Source of the DNA: Streptomyces filamentosus | GTDB taxonomy: Bacteria; Actinomycetota; Actinomycetes; Streptomycetales; Streptomycetaceae | DNA length: 64,000 bases | Assembly: GCF_014654895.1 (NCBI RefSeq) | Contig: NZ_BNBE01000004.1 | Span: forward strand, 806,001-870,000 | Direction of reading: 5' to 3' | Shown here: positions 48,125 through 56,815 of the stretch, one piece after another | Layout of the letters: every line of letters starts with the position of its first letter | How positions within the stretch are numbered: position 1 is the stretch's first letter | Notes under the pieces: generated by a model | What the model was told of the DNA's origin: nothing | The model's input: only the letters and a program-made list of their open reading frames with translations | The model's database searches: none | Position numbers and translations under genes: made by a program

Positions 48125-49572
48125 AGCAGCCGCCGGATCTCGCCGCGGACCCGGTAGAAGCCGCCGGCCGCCGGGTGCAGGGCCTCCACCACGAAGCGTG
48201 CTCCGGGCTCCCGGATCGCGCGGGGGAACTGCACGTTCCACGCGGGCTCGTAGCCGGGGCTGACCACCCGGACGCGGCTCCGGCCGCCCTCCAGGGCGCA
48301 CTCGACGACGATCGAGCCGGCCGGGGCCTCGCCCGCCGCACCGACGGACGCCACGGAGGCGACGGCGGAGGCGGTGGTCGCCGGGGTGTACGTGGGCAGC
48401 GCGGCGGCCAGCTTGACGTCCCGGGCCACCGGGACGCTGCCCTGCTGGGCGGCCTGGATCGCCGCCTCGCTCGCGTCCACGCAGACCAGCGAGCCGTCGG
48501 TGGTGACCAGGTACAGCCGCTCGTCGCGGTACTGCATGGAGAGCGCCGAACCGCCGCCGATGCCCAGCTTCCACAGCCGGGTGCCGTCCTCGGCGAAGCA
48601 GTAGACGGAGGAGGCCGAGTCGCCCGCGAAGACGAAGCGGCCGCCGGGCGAGGTGGCGCACGCGTACACCGTCGCGTCGCAGGCGTAGACGGCCTCGACC
48701 CGGCCGTCCCGCTTCGCCAGCCGCTGCACCTTGCGGTGGCCCGTGCCCGCGTAGACGGCGGTGTCCTCCTGCCAGCCGAACAGCACCGCGCCGTCGACGG
48801 GGGTGTGCCACAGCTCGCCCGAGCCGTCGGCGGCGTACGCGGCGACGCCGTGCGTGTCGCCGTAGTAGACCGCGCGGCCGTCCGCCCGGACCATCCAGGC
48901 GTACTCGCCGCGGCCGGAGCGGGACCACTGGTGCTCGTCCTCGTGGTCAATGACGGTGAGCCGGCCGGAGCGGTCGGCCACGTCCAGCACGCCCTCGTGG
49001 ATGTCGAGCCAGAAGATGTCGACGTCGGCGGCGATGTCGTAGGCGGCGAAGGGCAGCTTGGAGGAGAGGTCGTAGACCTTGCCGTCGTCGCAGCCCGCGT
49101 AGATCCAGAAGTCGTCGGCGACCAGGCACTTCACGCCGTCCGGCAGACCGAAGCGGGCCAGCACCTCGCCGCCGTGGTCCAGGGTGAAGACGTCGCCCGC
49201 CTGGTTGCCCATCCAGATCCGGTCCTCGTCCACGTGGATCCCGAAGGCGGCGGAGCCGGTGCGGAAGCGCCACAGCACCGGGGCGGCCGCGCGGGCCGTG
49301 GAGGGCGCGGAGCCGACCGCGCGGCGGGTGACGGAGCGGGCGGCGCGCCCGCCGGGGACCGCCGCGGCGTAGCCCTTGCGGACCTTCTCGCCGATCTTCT
49401 TCGCCGCCGCGGCCCGCGCCTTGTCGGCGGTGGCGAAGGAGGAGCGCTGGGTCTGCCCGGTCGCGCCGATCCGGCCGTAGCGGACGGACACCTCCAGTCC
49501 GTCGACGGTCACTTCGTAGAACTTGTGGGCACCGCCGCCGTCCTGCGACAGCTCCAGATAGGTCGTCGTCAT
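48121..49572 (-). CDS. WGR-domain protein with beta-propeller
   Basis: A 483-residue protein. Residues 1-75 form a WGR domain ('FYEVTVDGLEVSVRYGRIG', 'FATADKARAAAAKKIGEKV'). Residues 110-400 form a PQQ-like beta-propeller with repeated Trp/Gly blades ('IWMGNQAGDVFTLDHGGEVL', 'FWIYAGCDDGKVYDL'). A small strand-rich domain ends the chain. WGR domains bind nucleic acid in PARP proteins and occur with MolR-like bacterial proteins. The role here is unknown. No signal peptide is present, unusual for a PQQ-like propeller. Confidence 0.85.
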   Translation of the reverse strand: MTTTYLELSQDGGGAHKFYEVTVDGLEVSVRYGRIGATGQTQRSSFATADKARAAAAKKIGEKVRKGYAAAVPGGRAARSVTRRAVGSAPSTARAAAPVLWRFRTGSAAFGIHVDEDRIWMGNQAGDVFTLDHGGEVLARFGLPDGVKCLVADDFWIYAGCDDGKVYDLSSKLPFAAYDIAADVDIFWLDIHEGVLDVADRSGRLTVIDHEDEHQWSRSGRGEYAWMVRADGRAVYYGDTHGVAAYAADGSGELWHTPVDGAVLFGWQEDTAVYAGTGHRKVQRLAKRDGRVEAVYACDATVYACATSPGGRFVFAGDSASSVYCFAEDGTRLWKLGIGGGSALSMQYRDERLYLVTTDGSLVCVDASEAAIQAAQQGSVPVARDVKLAAALPTYTPATTASAVASVASVGAAGEAPAGSIVVECALEGGRSRVRVVSPGYEPAWNVQFPRAIREPGARFVVEALHPAAGGFYRVRGEIRRLL

Positions 49573-49747
49573 GGGGAAAACGCTACGGGCGACCACTGAC
49601 AACTGCCTCGGTGAGGCCGTGGCCAAGGGACCTAGGTCCCGGGCATTCGGGACCTTCGTCGCGGCATTCCGGACATACACCCCTGTGACGATGGAGCGTG
49701 AAGATCATCCGACGCGCCGTCACCTCCGGTACGGCCGGAAGGGCCTC

Positions 49748-50878
49748 ATGACCGAGCGAACCACACGGGCCCTGCCCGTCCGGGTGCACCGGCACGCCGA
49801 CGGCATAGCCATGGACGACCTCTTCCGCGCCGACCCCTCTCCCGCCCCCGGAACCGGACCCGGCTTCGGCCTCGGCACCGGCCTCGGCGCCGACCGCACC
49901 GACGACCCCGACGCCACCGCCGACACCGCCGACACCGCCGCCCGGATCCGCAACGCCTCTCCCCGGCCCCTCCTCGGCGCCGGGGCCCCGCGGCGCCGGA
50001 ACCCGCCCGCCGAGCCCGACCTGACCGAGCGTCCGGGGCCCGCCGCACCCGGCTGGCTCGCCGTCCTGACCGGCACGGCCGCCCTGGGCACCGCCGCCGC
50101 CCTGCTCTGGCGGACCCGCCCGCTGCCCACCGCGCACCCGCACCCCTGGCAGTGGGCCGCGCTCGCCGCCCTCGGCGTCCTCGCCGTGCTCTGCTTCGGC
50201 GGGCTCACCCGCGGCCGCACCGGCTCCGCCTGGGTCCTCTCCCTCTTCGGCCGCTACCGGGGCAGCGTGCGCCGCACCGGCCTGACCTGGATCAGCCCCT
50301 TCGTGCTGCGCCGCCGGGTCGACGTGCGGCTGCGGCACTGGCGCAGCGAGCCCATCGCCGCGGTGGACGCCGAGGGTTCGGCGCTGCGGGTCGTGGTGCT
50401 CGTGGTGTGGTCCGTACGGGACACGGCCCGCGCGCTGTACGCCGTCGACGACCACCTCGACTACCTGCGGGAGCAGGTGGAGGCGGCCACCGCGCGCGTG
50501 CTGTCGCAGCTGCCCGCCGACGCCTTCCAGGGCGGGACGCCGACGCTGCGGGACGCGGAGGCGGTCGGCGACGCGCTGACCCGGCTGCTCGCCGCGGAGT
50601 GCCGGCCGGTCGGCGTCTTCTCGGCCCAGCCGACCCGCATCGAGTACGCGCCCGAGGTGGCCGCGGCGATGCGCCGCCGCCAGCTCGCGGCGCTGGACGC
50701 CCGGCACCGGGACTCGGTGCTCACCGGCGTGATCGACGCCGTCGACGACACCGTGGCCCGGCTGACCTCGCGCGGTCTCGTCGAACTCGACGACTTCGAA
50801 CGCCAGGCCCTGGTCAAGGACCTGACCGTCGCCTTCTACACCCGGCGGGGCGACCTGCCCCGGCAGGACGGGGAGTGA
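49748..50878 (+). CDS. SPFH/prohibitin-family membrane protein
   Basis: A 376-residue protein. A disordered Gly/Asp/Ala-rich lead is followed by two helices (about 102-118 and 136-150) and an SPFH domain ('RRTGLTWISPFVLRRRVDVRL', 'VVLVVWSVRDTARALYAVDD', 'REQVEAATARVLSQLPAD'). SPFH proteins scaffold membrane microdomains. I chose ATG 49748 with GGAAGGGCCTC upstream; ATG 49689 is also in frame. A secreted M23 peptidase gene follows 10 bases later, so the two form an operon. Confidence 0.85.
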   Translation: MTERTTRALPVRVHRHADGIAMDDLFRADPSPAPGTGPGFGLGTGLGADRTDDPDATADTADTAARIRNASPRPLLGAGAPRRRNPPAEPDLTERPGPAAPGWLAVLTGTAALGTAAALLWRTRPLPTAHPHPWQWAALAALGVLAVLCFGGLTRGRTGSAWVLSLFGRYRGSVRRTGLTWISPFVLRRRVDVRLRHWRSEPIAAVDAEGSALRVVVLVVWSVRDTARALYAVDDHLDYLREQVEAATARVLSQLPADAFQGGTPTLRDAEAVGDALTRLLAAECRPVGVFSAQPTRIEYAPEVAAAMRRRQLAALDARHRDSVLTGVIDAVDDTVARLTSRGLVELDDFERQALVKDLTVAFYTRRGDLPRQDGE

Positions 50879-50888
50879 GGACCGAACC

Positions 50889-51860
50889 GTGGGGACCATG
50901 CGGAAGACACGCGCGGGGGACGCCCCCGACGGCCTGGAGGCGCCCGGCTTCGTCGAGGAGACCCCCGAGGACTGCGGCTGCCCCGGCTGCGCGGCGGGGG
51001 CCGTCGCGGCCCGGACGGCGGCCGGGCGGACGGCGCCCTGCGGGGCGTCCCTGCACGGGGTGCGCCGCGCCGTGGTCACGGCCGCCGGACTGGTCGCGCT
51101 GACGGCCGCGGGCGCGGCCCCGGCCGCCGCCGAACCCGCCCCGGCGCACGCCGGCCGGGACGGCTCGCGCCACTGGTTCCGCGACGCGGCCGGCGAGTGG
51201 CGGTGGACCGGTCACGCGTCCGTCCACCTCCGGCGCACGGGCGGCACGACGGCGCAGGACCGGACCGGGCCCGCGCGGGAGCCGGTGTTCCGGGGACGGC
51301 AGGGCTGGGACGCGCGGGACCGGGTCTACTGGTTCCGGTCGGGCGGACACTGGTACTGGACCTCGCACCGCTGGAAGTACGAGCAGCGCACCGGCCGTAC
51401 GGGGTCCCCCGCCGCGCCTCCCTCGCGGCCCGCCCCGGGCGGCGGGACGGCGGCGCGCGGCTGGACGGCGCCGGTGGAGTCGTACGTCTTCACCGGCGTC
51501 TACGGGGAGCGCGGCCCCTGGTCGCGCGGCTACCACACGGGCCAGGACTTCGCGGTGCCGAGCGGGACGCCGGTGCGGTCGGTGGGGCCGGGCCGGGTGG
51601 TGCGGGCCGGGTACGCGGGCTCGTACGGCTACGAGGTGGTGGTCCGTCACCCGGACGGCCGCTACACGCAGTACGCCCACCTGTCCCGCGTCGACGTGTC
51701 CGCCGGGCAGAGCGTGTCGGGCGGGCAGCGGATCGCGCGCTCGGGGGCGACCGGCCGGGTGACCGGTCCGCACCTGCACTTCGAGGTGCGGACCGGTCCG
51801 TCCTTCGGCGCGGACGTGGATCCGCTGGCGTACCTGCGCGGGCACGGCGTCCGGATCTGA
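50889..51860 (+). CDS. Secreted M23 peptidoglycan endopeptidase
   Basis: A 323-residue exported protein. An unusually long N-terminal region (about 60 residues, with CGCPGC) precedes a hydrophobic export signal (about 60-82). The catalytic LytM domain is near 215-323: 'YHTGQDFAVPSGTPVRSVG' (zinc His and Asp) and 'GPHLHFEVRTG' (HxH). M23 enzymes cut cross-links in peptidoglycan. CGCPGC could bind a metal or the leader may be processed. It is coupled to the SPFH gene upstream. Confidence 0.9.
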   Translation: MGTMRKTRAGDAPDGLEAPGFVEETPEDCGCPGCAAGAVAARTAAGRTAPCGASLHGVRRAVVTAAGLVALTAAGAAPAAAEPAPAHAGRDGSRHWFRDAAGEWRWTGHASVHLRRTGGTTAQDRTGPAREPVFRGRQGWDARDRVYWFRSGGHWYWTSHRWKYEQRTGRTGSPAAPPSRPAPGGGTAARGWTAPVESYVFTGVYGERGPWSRGYHTGQDFAVPSGTPVRSVGPGRVVRAGYAGSYGYEVVVRHPDGRYTQYAHLSRVDVSAGQSVSGGQRIARSGATGRVTGPHLHFEVRTGPSFGADVDPLAYLRGHGVRI

Positions 51861-51892
51861 ACCGTCCGGGCCTCCGCCCCTCCCCGGCCTCC

Positions 51893-52609
51893 TCAGCCCT
51901 CCTTGCCCGCCGGGGCGGGGGTGCCCGCCGCCTTCGGGTTCTCGGTGACCGTGACGCGGCCCTTGCGGAGGGTCGCGAGGCGCGGGGCCCGGCGGGCGAG
52001 GGAGCTGTCGTGGGTGACCATCACGAAGGTCAGGCCGCGTTCCCGCCAGAGTCCTTCGAGGAGGTCGGCGATCTCGTCGCGGGTCGTCTCGTCGAGGTTG
52101 CCGGTGGGTTCGTCGGCGAGCAGCACCTGGGGGCGCTTGACCAGCGCCCGGGCGATGGCGACGCGCTGCTGCTGGCCGCCGGAGAGCTCGGAGGGCAGGT
52201 GGCCGAGGCGCTCGCCGAGGCCGACCGACTCCAGCGCCTCGGCGGCCCGGCGGCGGCGCTCGGCCGCCTTGACGCCGAGCGGGACGAGCGCGGTCTCCAC
52301 GTTCTCCTGGGCGGTGAGCGTGGGGATGAGGTTGAAGCTCTGGAAGACGAAGCCGATGTACCGGCTGCGGATGGCCGTGAGCCGTCCCTCGGACAGTCCG
52401 GCGAGGTCGGTGCCGTCGAGAAACACGCTGCCGGCGGTGGGCCGGTCGAGACCGCCGAGCATCTGGAGCAGGGTCGACTTGCCGCCTCCGGTGGGGCCCT
52501 GGATGACGAGGCGGTCGCCCTGCGCGATCTTCAGGTCGATCCCGGCGAGGGCGTCGACTCTCTCCTGGCCGCGCCGGTACTGCTTGGTGACGCCGATGAG
52601 TTCGTACAT
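51893..52609 (-). CDS. MacB/LolD-type ABC transporter ATPase
   Basis: A 238-residue ATPase with Walker A GPTGGGKST, signature LSGGQQQRV, Walker B 'VLLADEPTGNLD' and H-loop 'VTHD'. 'YRRGQERVDALAGIDL' is the usual opening of MacB/LolD/FtsE-like proteins. It partners the FtsX-fold permease encoded just upstream, 36 bases away. Such systems move peptides, lipids or antibiotics by mechanotransmission. The permease gene is frameshifted here, so the complex may not form. Confidence 0.92.
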   Translation of the reverse strand: MYELIGVTKQYRRGQERVDALAGIDLKIAQGDRLVIQGPTGGGKSTLLQMLGGLDRPTAGSVFLDGTDLAGLSEGRLTAIRSRYIGFVFQSFNLIPTLTAQENVETALVPLGVKAAERRRRAAEALESVGLGERLGHLPSELSGGQQQRVAIARALVKRPQVLLADEPTGNLDETTRDEIADLLEGLWRERGLTFVMVTHDSSLARRAPRLATLRKGRVTVTENPKAAGTPAPAGKEG

Positions 52610-52645
52610 GGGTGGGACTCCTGCGGTACGGGAAGGGGTGGGCGG

Positions 52646-54150
52646 CTACTCGACGCGGCGCAGCGCGTCGGCGGGGCGCAGCCGGGAGGCGCGCCAGGCG
52701 CCGAAGGCACCGGCGACGAGACCGCCGACGAGGGCGAGGAGGACGGCGAGGCCGACGGTGGTGAGGCTGACGGGGGCGGTGAGCGCGATGTCGACGCTGC
52801 GGCCGGCGGCGGTGCGCGCCGCGCCGGGCCCGCCGCCGAAGCCCGCGCCGCCGCCCATGCCGCCCATGCCGCCGCGGCCGGTGAACCCGCCGGTGCTCGC
52901 GCCGAGTTCGGCGGTGAGGGTGGGGCTGACGGCGGTGACGGCGTAGGCGCCGGCGAGGCCCACGGCGATGCCGAGGACGCCGCCGATGACGCCGTTGACG
53001 AGGGCCTCCCCGACGACCTGGCGGGTGACCCGGCCGCTCTTCCAGCCGAGCGCCTTGAGGGTGCCGAACTCGCGGACGCGGCGGCTGACGGCGGCGGAGG
53101 TGAGGAGCCCGGCGACGAGGACGGCGGCGAGCAGGACGGCGTACGAGAGCCAGCGGCCGACGCTGGAGGCGAGCCCGGCGGCGGTGTCGAGGGAGCCGGA
53201 GACCGTCTGGGAGAGGTCGGCGGAGGTGGTGACGGTGGTGCCGGAGACGTTCTTCTGGATGGCGGTCTTGACGGCGTCGATCTTCGTCGAGTCGGTGGCC
53301 CTGACGTAGACGGTGGTGACCTTGCCCGCCGAACCGGAGAGGGTCTGGGCGCGCTTCAGCGGCAGGTACACCTGGGCGGCGGCCTGGCCGCTGTCGGCGG
53401 TGGCGATGCCGATGACCTCGAACTTCACGTCCTTGACGGTGAGTTCGTCGCCCACGGCGAGGTCCTTCTGCTGGGCGTAGGCGCTGTCGACCACGACGAC
53501 GGCCGCGTCGGTCTCGGTGGTCCTGAAGGTGCGGCCGCCGGTGAGCGTGGAGGTGGTGAGGGGGCCGAGGTCGGGGACGGTGACGTCGGTGCCGTAGAGG
53601 GTGAAGGAGTCGACGCCGAAGGAGGCGCCGCCCCCGGTGACGGTGTCGCCGGAGCCGCCGCCTCCGGGACCGCCCTGCCCGAAGCCCTGCCCCTGGCCGC
53701 CCTGGCCCTGCGTCCGGCCTTCGCCGCGCTGGATCTCGCCGCGCCGGAACTCGCCGTCGATCTTCAGGTCGACGAGGCTGAGGCCGCCCACGGCACGGTC
53801 CACGCCGGACTGCTTCGCGACGGTGGCGACGGTGGAGTCGGCGAGGGTCTGGAAGCCCTGGACCATCAGCCGGTCGCTGCTCTGCGCCTCGCCGTCCCCC
53901 GGCCCTGGAACTCGAACCGCGGCCGCGTCGGCTGCGCGCCCTCGGCGGGCCGCTCCTGCGCCTTGGTCACCGTGAGGTCCGTGCCGAGCCCGTAGAGGGA
54001 TTCGAGGACCTTGCCCTGGGCCTGCTTCATGCCCGCCGAGACCGAGGTCACGACGATGACCAGCGCGATGCCGAGCGCCAGGCCGGAGGCGACGACGAGC
54101 GCCGCCTTTCTGCGGCGGCGCAGTTCGCGCCGGAGGTAGGTGAAGAACAT
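52646..54150 (-). pseudogene. MacB-type ABC permease, frameshifted
   Basis: Two frames together encode one FtsX/MacB-fold permease. The first (53866-54150) gives the N-terminal helix 'RKAALVVASGLALGIALVIVV'. The second (52646-53866) gives the periplasmic domain and three C-terminal helices. Reading across a run of five C at 53896-53900, one added base would restore a continuous 'GRGDGEAQSSDRLMVQGFQ', as expected for the family. The stop of the first frame and the ATG of the second overlap (TGATG), so reinitiation is possible. A Gly/Gln-rich loop (about 60 residues) is also present. It may be a sequencing error in the homopolymer. Confidence 0.75.
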
Positions 54151-54172
54151 GGCGCGAAGGTAGGACCGCCGT

Positions 54173-54210
54173 GTGAGCCCGGGATAAGGCCCGCGTGAGA
54201 GCGGGATGAG
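54173..54210. promoter_or_regulatory. 22-bp-period direct repeat upstream of the ABC operon
   Basis: GTGAGCCCGGGATAAG (54173-54188) and GTGAGAGCGGGATGAG (54195-54210) are direct repeats two helical turns apart, 22 bases upstream of the permease start. This is the pattern of an OmpR-type response-regulator site. No two-component genes are in the window nearby. Confidence 0.55.
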
Positions 54211-54254
54211 AGGACGGCGACCTGGGGCGGCGGGGGCGCGGGCGCTCGCGCCCG

Positions 54255-54272
54255 GCCCCTCGCGCGAGGGGC
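54255..54272. terminator. GC palindrome in the ABC/DJ-1 gap
   Basis: GCCCCTCGC-GCGAGGGGC is a perfect 9+9 palindrome with no free loop. It could end the DJ-1 transcript on the minus strand. The flanking bases hold several GTGAGGGGTC variants and no gene. Confidence 0.4.
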
Positions 54273-54425
54273 TCGCGTGAGGGGTCAGGGATGAGGGGTC
54301 CGGGAGGAGGCGTCAGGGGTGAGGGGTCTGACGTGAGGGCGGCGCCGGAACGCCTGGGAGCGGGGGCCGGGGGCGGGTGGCCGGGGCCGCTGGGGGTTCC
54401 GGCGGCCCCGGGCCGTTCTACGGGG

Positions 54426-55121
54426 TCAGTTCAGGGCCTTCAGGACCTCGGCGGCGAGGGGGGCGGAGGAGGCGGGGTTCTGGCCGGTGATCAGGTTGCC
54501 GTCGACGACGACGTTCGGGGCCCAGGACTCGCCGGCCCGGACGTCGACGCCGGCCTCGCGGAGGCGGGTCTCCAGGAGCCACTTCGCCTTGTCGGCGAGG
54601 CCGGCCTGGGTCTCCTCGGCGTCGGTGAAGGCGGCGACGCGACGGCCCGCGAAGGCGTTGGTGCCGTCCTCGCGCACGGCGGCGAGGAGGGCGGCGGGAC
54701 CGTGGCAGACGACGGCGAGCGGCTTGCCGGAGGCGAGCGCGGCCACGAGCAGGCGGCCGGAGTCGGCGTTCACGGCGAGGTCCTCCATGGGGCCGTGACC
54801 GCCGGGGTAGAGGACGGCGTCGTACTCGGCGAGGTCGACGTCCTCCAGACGGATCGGCGTGCGCAGCTGCGCGAAGGCGTCGAGCGCGGCGGTGACGCGC
54901 GCGGCGCCCTCGGCCCCGCCGTTGGCCTCGGGGGCGAGGCTGCCCCGGTCGACGGTGGGGACGACGCCGCCGGGGGTGGCGACGACGAGCTCGTGGCCCG
55001 CGGCGGTGAACGCCTCGTAGGGGGCGGCGACCTCCTCCGCCCAGAAGCCGGTGGGGTGCTTCGTGCCGTCGGCGAGGGTCCAGTGGTCGGCGCCGGTCAG
55101 CACGAAAAGGATCTTCGACAT
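54426..55121 (-). CDS. DJ-1/PfpI-family protein (Hsp31-like)
   Basis: A 231-residue type 1 glutamine-amidotransferase-fold protein. The nucleophile cysteine is in 'AVVCHGPAAL' (elbow). 'VLYPGGHGPMEDL' contains the family glycine-histidine loop, and 'GFWAEEVAAPYEAF' the conserved glutamate region. Hsp31-like members act as glyoxalase III or chaperones. The ATG at 55121 was chosen as the start of 'MSKILFVLTGADHWTLADG'. It is divergent from a LysR gene that may regulate it. Confidence 0.9.
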   Translation of the reverse strand: MSKILFVLTGADHWTLADGTKHPTGFWAEEVAAPYEAFTAAGHELVVATPGGVVPTVDRGSLAPEANGGAEGAARVTAALDAFAQLRTPIRLEDVDLAEYDAVLYPGGHGPMEDLAVNADSGRLLVAALASGKPLAVVCHGPAALLAAVREDGTNAFAGRRVAAFTDAEETQAGLADKAKWLLETRLREAGVDVRAGESWAPNVVVDGNLITGQNPASSAPLAAEVLKALN

Positions 55122-55246
55122 GGGTCTGCGGGGCCTCTCGGTCGGGTGCGGGGCGGCGGGTACGGGCCCCAGGTGCGGGACCGGCTGCCGCCGATGGCTC
55201 CGACCGTAGGGGTCGCGACCCATGAGAATCCAATAGGCTCGGACAT

Positions 55247-56383
55247 GTGGACGATAGGAATTCCGATGGGTCGCCGGGAATAGCCGCAGGCCCCGGACCT
55301 GGGGCCGGTCCGGGGAACGGGTCGGAAAACGGGGCGGGACCGGAGGCCGGACGGGGAAGCGGTCCGGAAAGCGGGTCGGGGGCAGGGGCCGACACGGCGA
55401 ACGGTCCGGGGAGCGGGTCGGGGGCGGGGGTCGGTCCGGGGAGCGGGTCGGGGCCGGGGGCCGGCCCCGGGAACGGGCTGCCGGACCTGAATCTGCTGCG
55501 GACCTTCCTGGCCGTGTACCGGGCCGGGGCCCTCACCGCGGGCGCCCGCGTCCTGGGCCTGTCGCAGCCGACGGTGACCGCGCAGGTGCGGACGCTGGAG
55601 GGGCGGCTCGGCCGGGAGCTGTTCGAGCGCCGGCCGCGCGGAGTGGTGCCGACCCCCTTCGCGGACGACCTGGCGACGCGGATCATGGACCCGCTGGACG
55701 CGCTGGTCGCCGCGGCGGGGGCGCCGGACGGCGCACCGGAGGGGGACGGCCCGGCGGAGCCCGTCCATCTGGCGGGCCCGGCCGAGTACCTGTCGCACTC
55801 CGTGCTGCCGACGCTGGCCCCGCTGGTGGAGCGGGGGGTGCGGCTGCGGGTCTCCTTCGGCCTCACCGAGGGCCTGCTCGACGAACTGCGGGCGGGACGG
55901 CACGACCTGGTGGTGGCGACGGCCCGGCCCCGGGGGCGCAGCCTCGCCTGGCTGCCGCTCTCCGACGAGGAGTTCGTGCTGGTCGGCGCGCCCGCGTGGG
56001 CGGAGCGGATCGGCGGCCGGGTCGCCGCCGAGGGCCCGGCCGCGCTGCACGGGGTGCCGCTCGTCGCGTACGCCGAGGACCTGCCGATCCTGCGCCGGTA
56101 CTGGCGCCACGTCTTCGGCCGGCGGCTGACGGCGGTGCCCGCGGTGACCGTGCCGGACCTGCGGGCCGTGCGGGCGGCGGTGACGGGCGGCGCCGGGGTG
56201 AGCGTGCTGCCGCGCTACCTGTGCGCCGCGGAGCTGGCCTCGGGGGCCCTCGTACCGCTGCACCTGCCGGAGGACCCGCCGATCAACACGGGTTTCCTGG
56301 TGCAGCGGCCGGGTCCGCCGGCCTCGCCGCACGTGGCGCTGGTCCGGGACCACCTGGTCCGGTGCGGGCGGGAGGCCGGCTGA
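55247..56383 (+). CDS. LysR-family regulator with Gly-rich N-terminal extension
   Basis: A 378-residue LysR protein. The HTH starts only at about residue 84 ('AGALTAGARVLGLSQPTVTAQ'); the first 80 residues are a Gly/Pro/Ser/Ala tract with a ten-residue repeat (GPGSGSGAGV-like), encoded by a 30-bp minisatellite. The effector domain is complete to 'SVLPRYLCAAELASG'. It faces the DJ-1 gene with 125 bases between, the usual LysR-target layout. Translation could start downstream if the GTG at 55247 is not used, but no good alternative start was seen near the HTH. Confidence 0.85.
   Translation: MDDRNSDGSPGIAAGPGPGAGPGNGSENGAGPEAGRGSGPESGSGAGADTANGPGSGSGAGVGPGSGSGPGAGPGNGLPDLNLLRTFLAVYRAGALTAGARVLGLSQPTVTAQVRTLEGRLGRELFERRPRGVVPTPFADDLATRIMDPLDALVAAAGAPDGAPEGDGPAEPVHLAGPAEYLSHSVLPTLAPLVERGVRLRVSFGLTEGLLDELRAGRHDLVVATARPRGRSLAWLPLSDEEFVLVGAPAWAERIGGRVAAEGPAALHGVPLVAYAEDLPILRRYWRHVFGRRLTAVPAVTVPDLRAVRAAVTGGAGVSVLPRYLCAAELASGALVPLHLPEDPPINTGFLVQRPGPPASPHVALVRDHLVRCGREAG
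55361..55462 (+). repeat. 30-bp coding minisatellite
   Basis: Three units start at 55361, 55403 and 55433, with consensus GGTCCGGGGAGCGGGTCGGG plus ten bases. A 12-base insertion separates units 1 and 2. Shorter degenerate copies extend on both sides. Confidence 0.8.
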
Positions 56384-56403
56384 CGCGCCCGGGCCGGCGT
56401 CGG

Positions 56404-56755
56404 CAGGTGACGGTGATCCGGCGGGCGGGGCCGCCGACGCGGACGGTCCCGCCGTACGGGATCACCACCTGCGGATCGGTGTGCCCGAGGTCCACGTCGA
56501 GGACGGCCAGGGTGTCCGGGGCGTACGCGTCGAGGGCGCGGAGCACGGCGGCGCGCCGGGCCTCGCGGTGGGTGGCCCGGGCGGCGGCGTCGTTCGGCCG
56601 GTCGATGGAACGGGCGCGGGAGGACTTCGGGCGGCCCGGCGGTGGGCGAGAGCACGGCGACCCGGTCACCGGGGCGCGGCTTGGGGGGCGACGAACTCCG
56701 TCGCCGCCGTCATCGTCGTTCTTGTCCGCTCCGTCGTCTTCGGCGTCTCCGTCAT
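56404..56755 (-). pseudogene. S66 LD-carboxypeptidase (MccF-like) remnant
   Basis: Two pieces of one gene survive. The start encodes 'MTAATEFV', then, after a frameshift near 56680, 'PPKPRPGDRVAVLSPTAG', typical of the S66 N-terminus. In another frame follows 'THREARRAAVLRALDAYAPD' and 'VDLGHTDPQVVIPYGG', typical of the C-terminus. The roughly 250 residues with the catalytic Ser, Glu and His are missing, and the usual stop is lost. S66 enzymes trim peptidoglycan peptides or give microcin C immunity. This copy is dead. Confidence 0.75.
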
Positions 56756-56815
56756 CTGCGCACCCTGACCGGGGGCCGCCGCGGCCACCCGCCTTTTCCT
56801 CGCGGGCCGGCGCCG

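Noticed and set aside
53866..54150. A separate 94-residue membrane protein
   Set aside because: It is the N-terminal part of the permease, with family-like sequence continuing in the next frame after a homopolymer.
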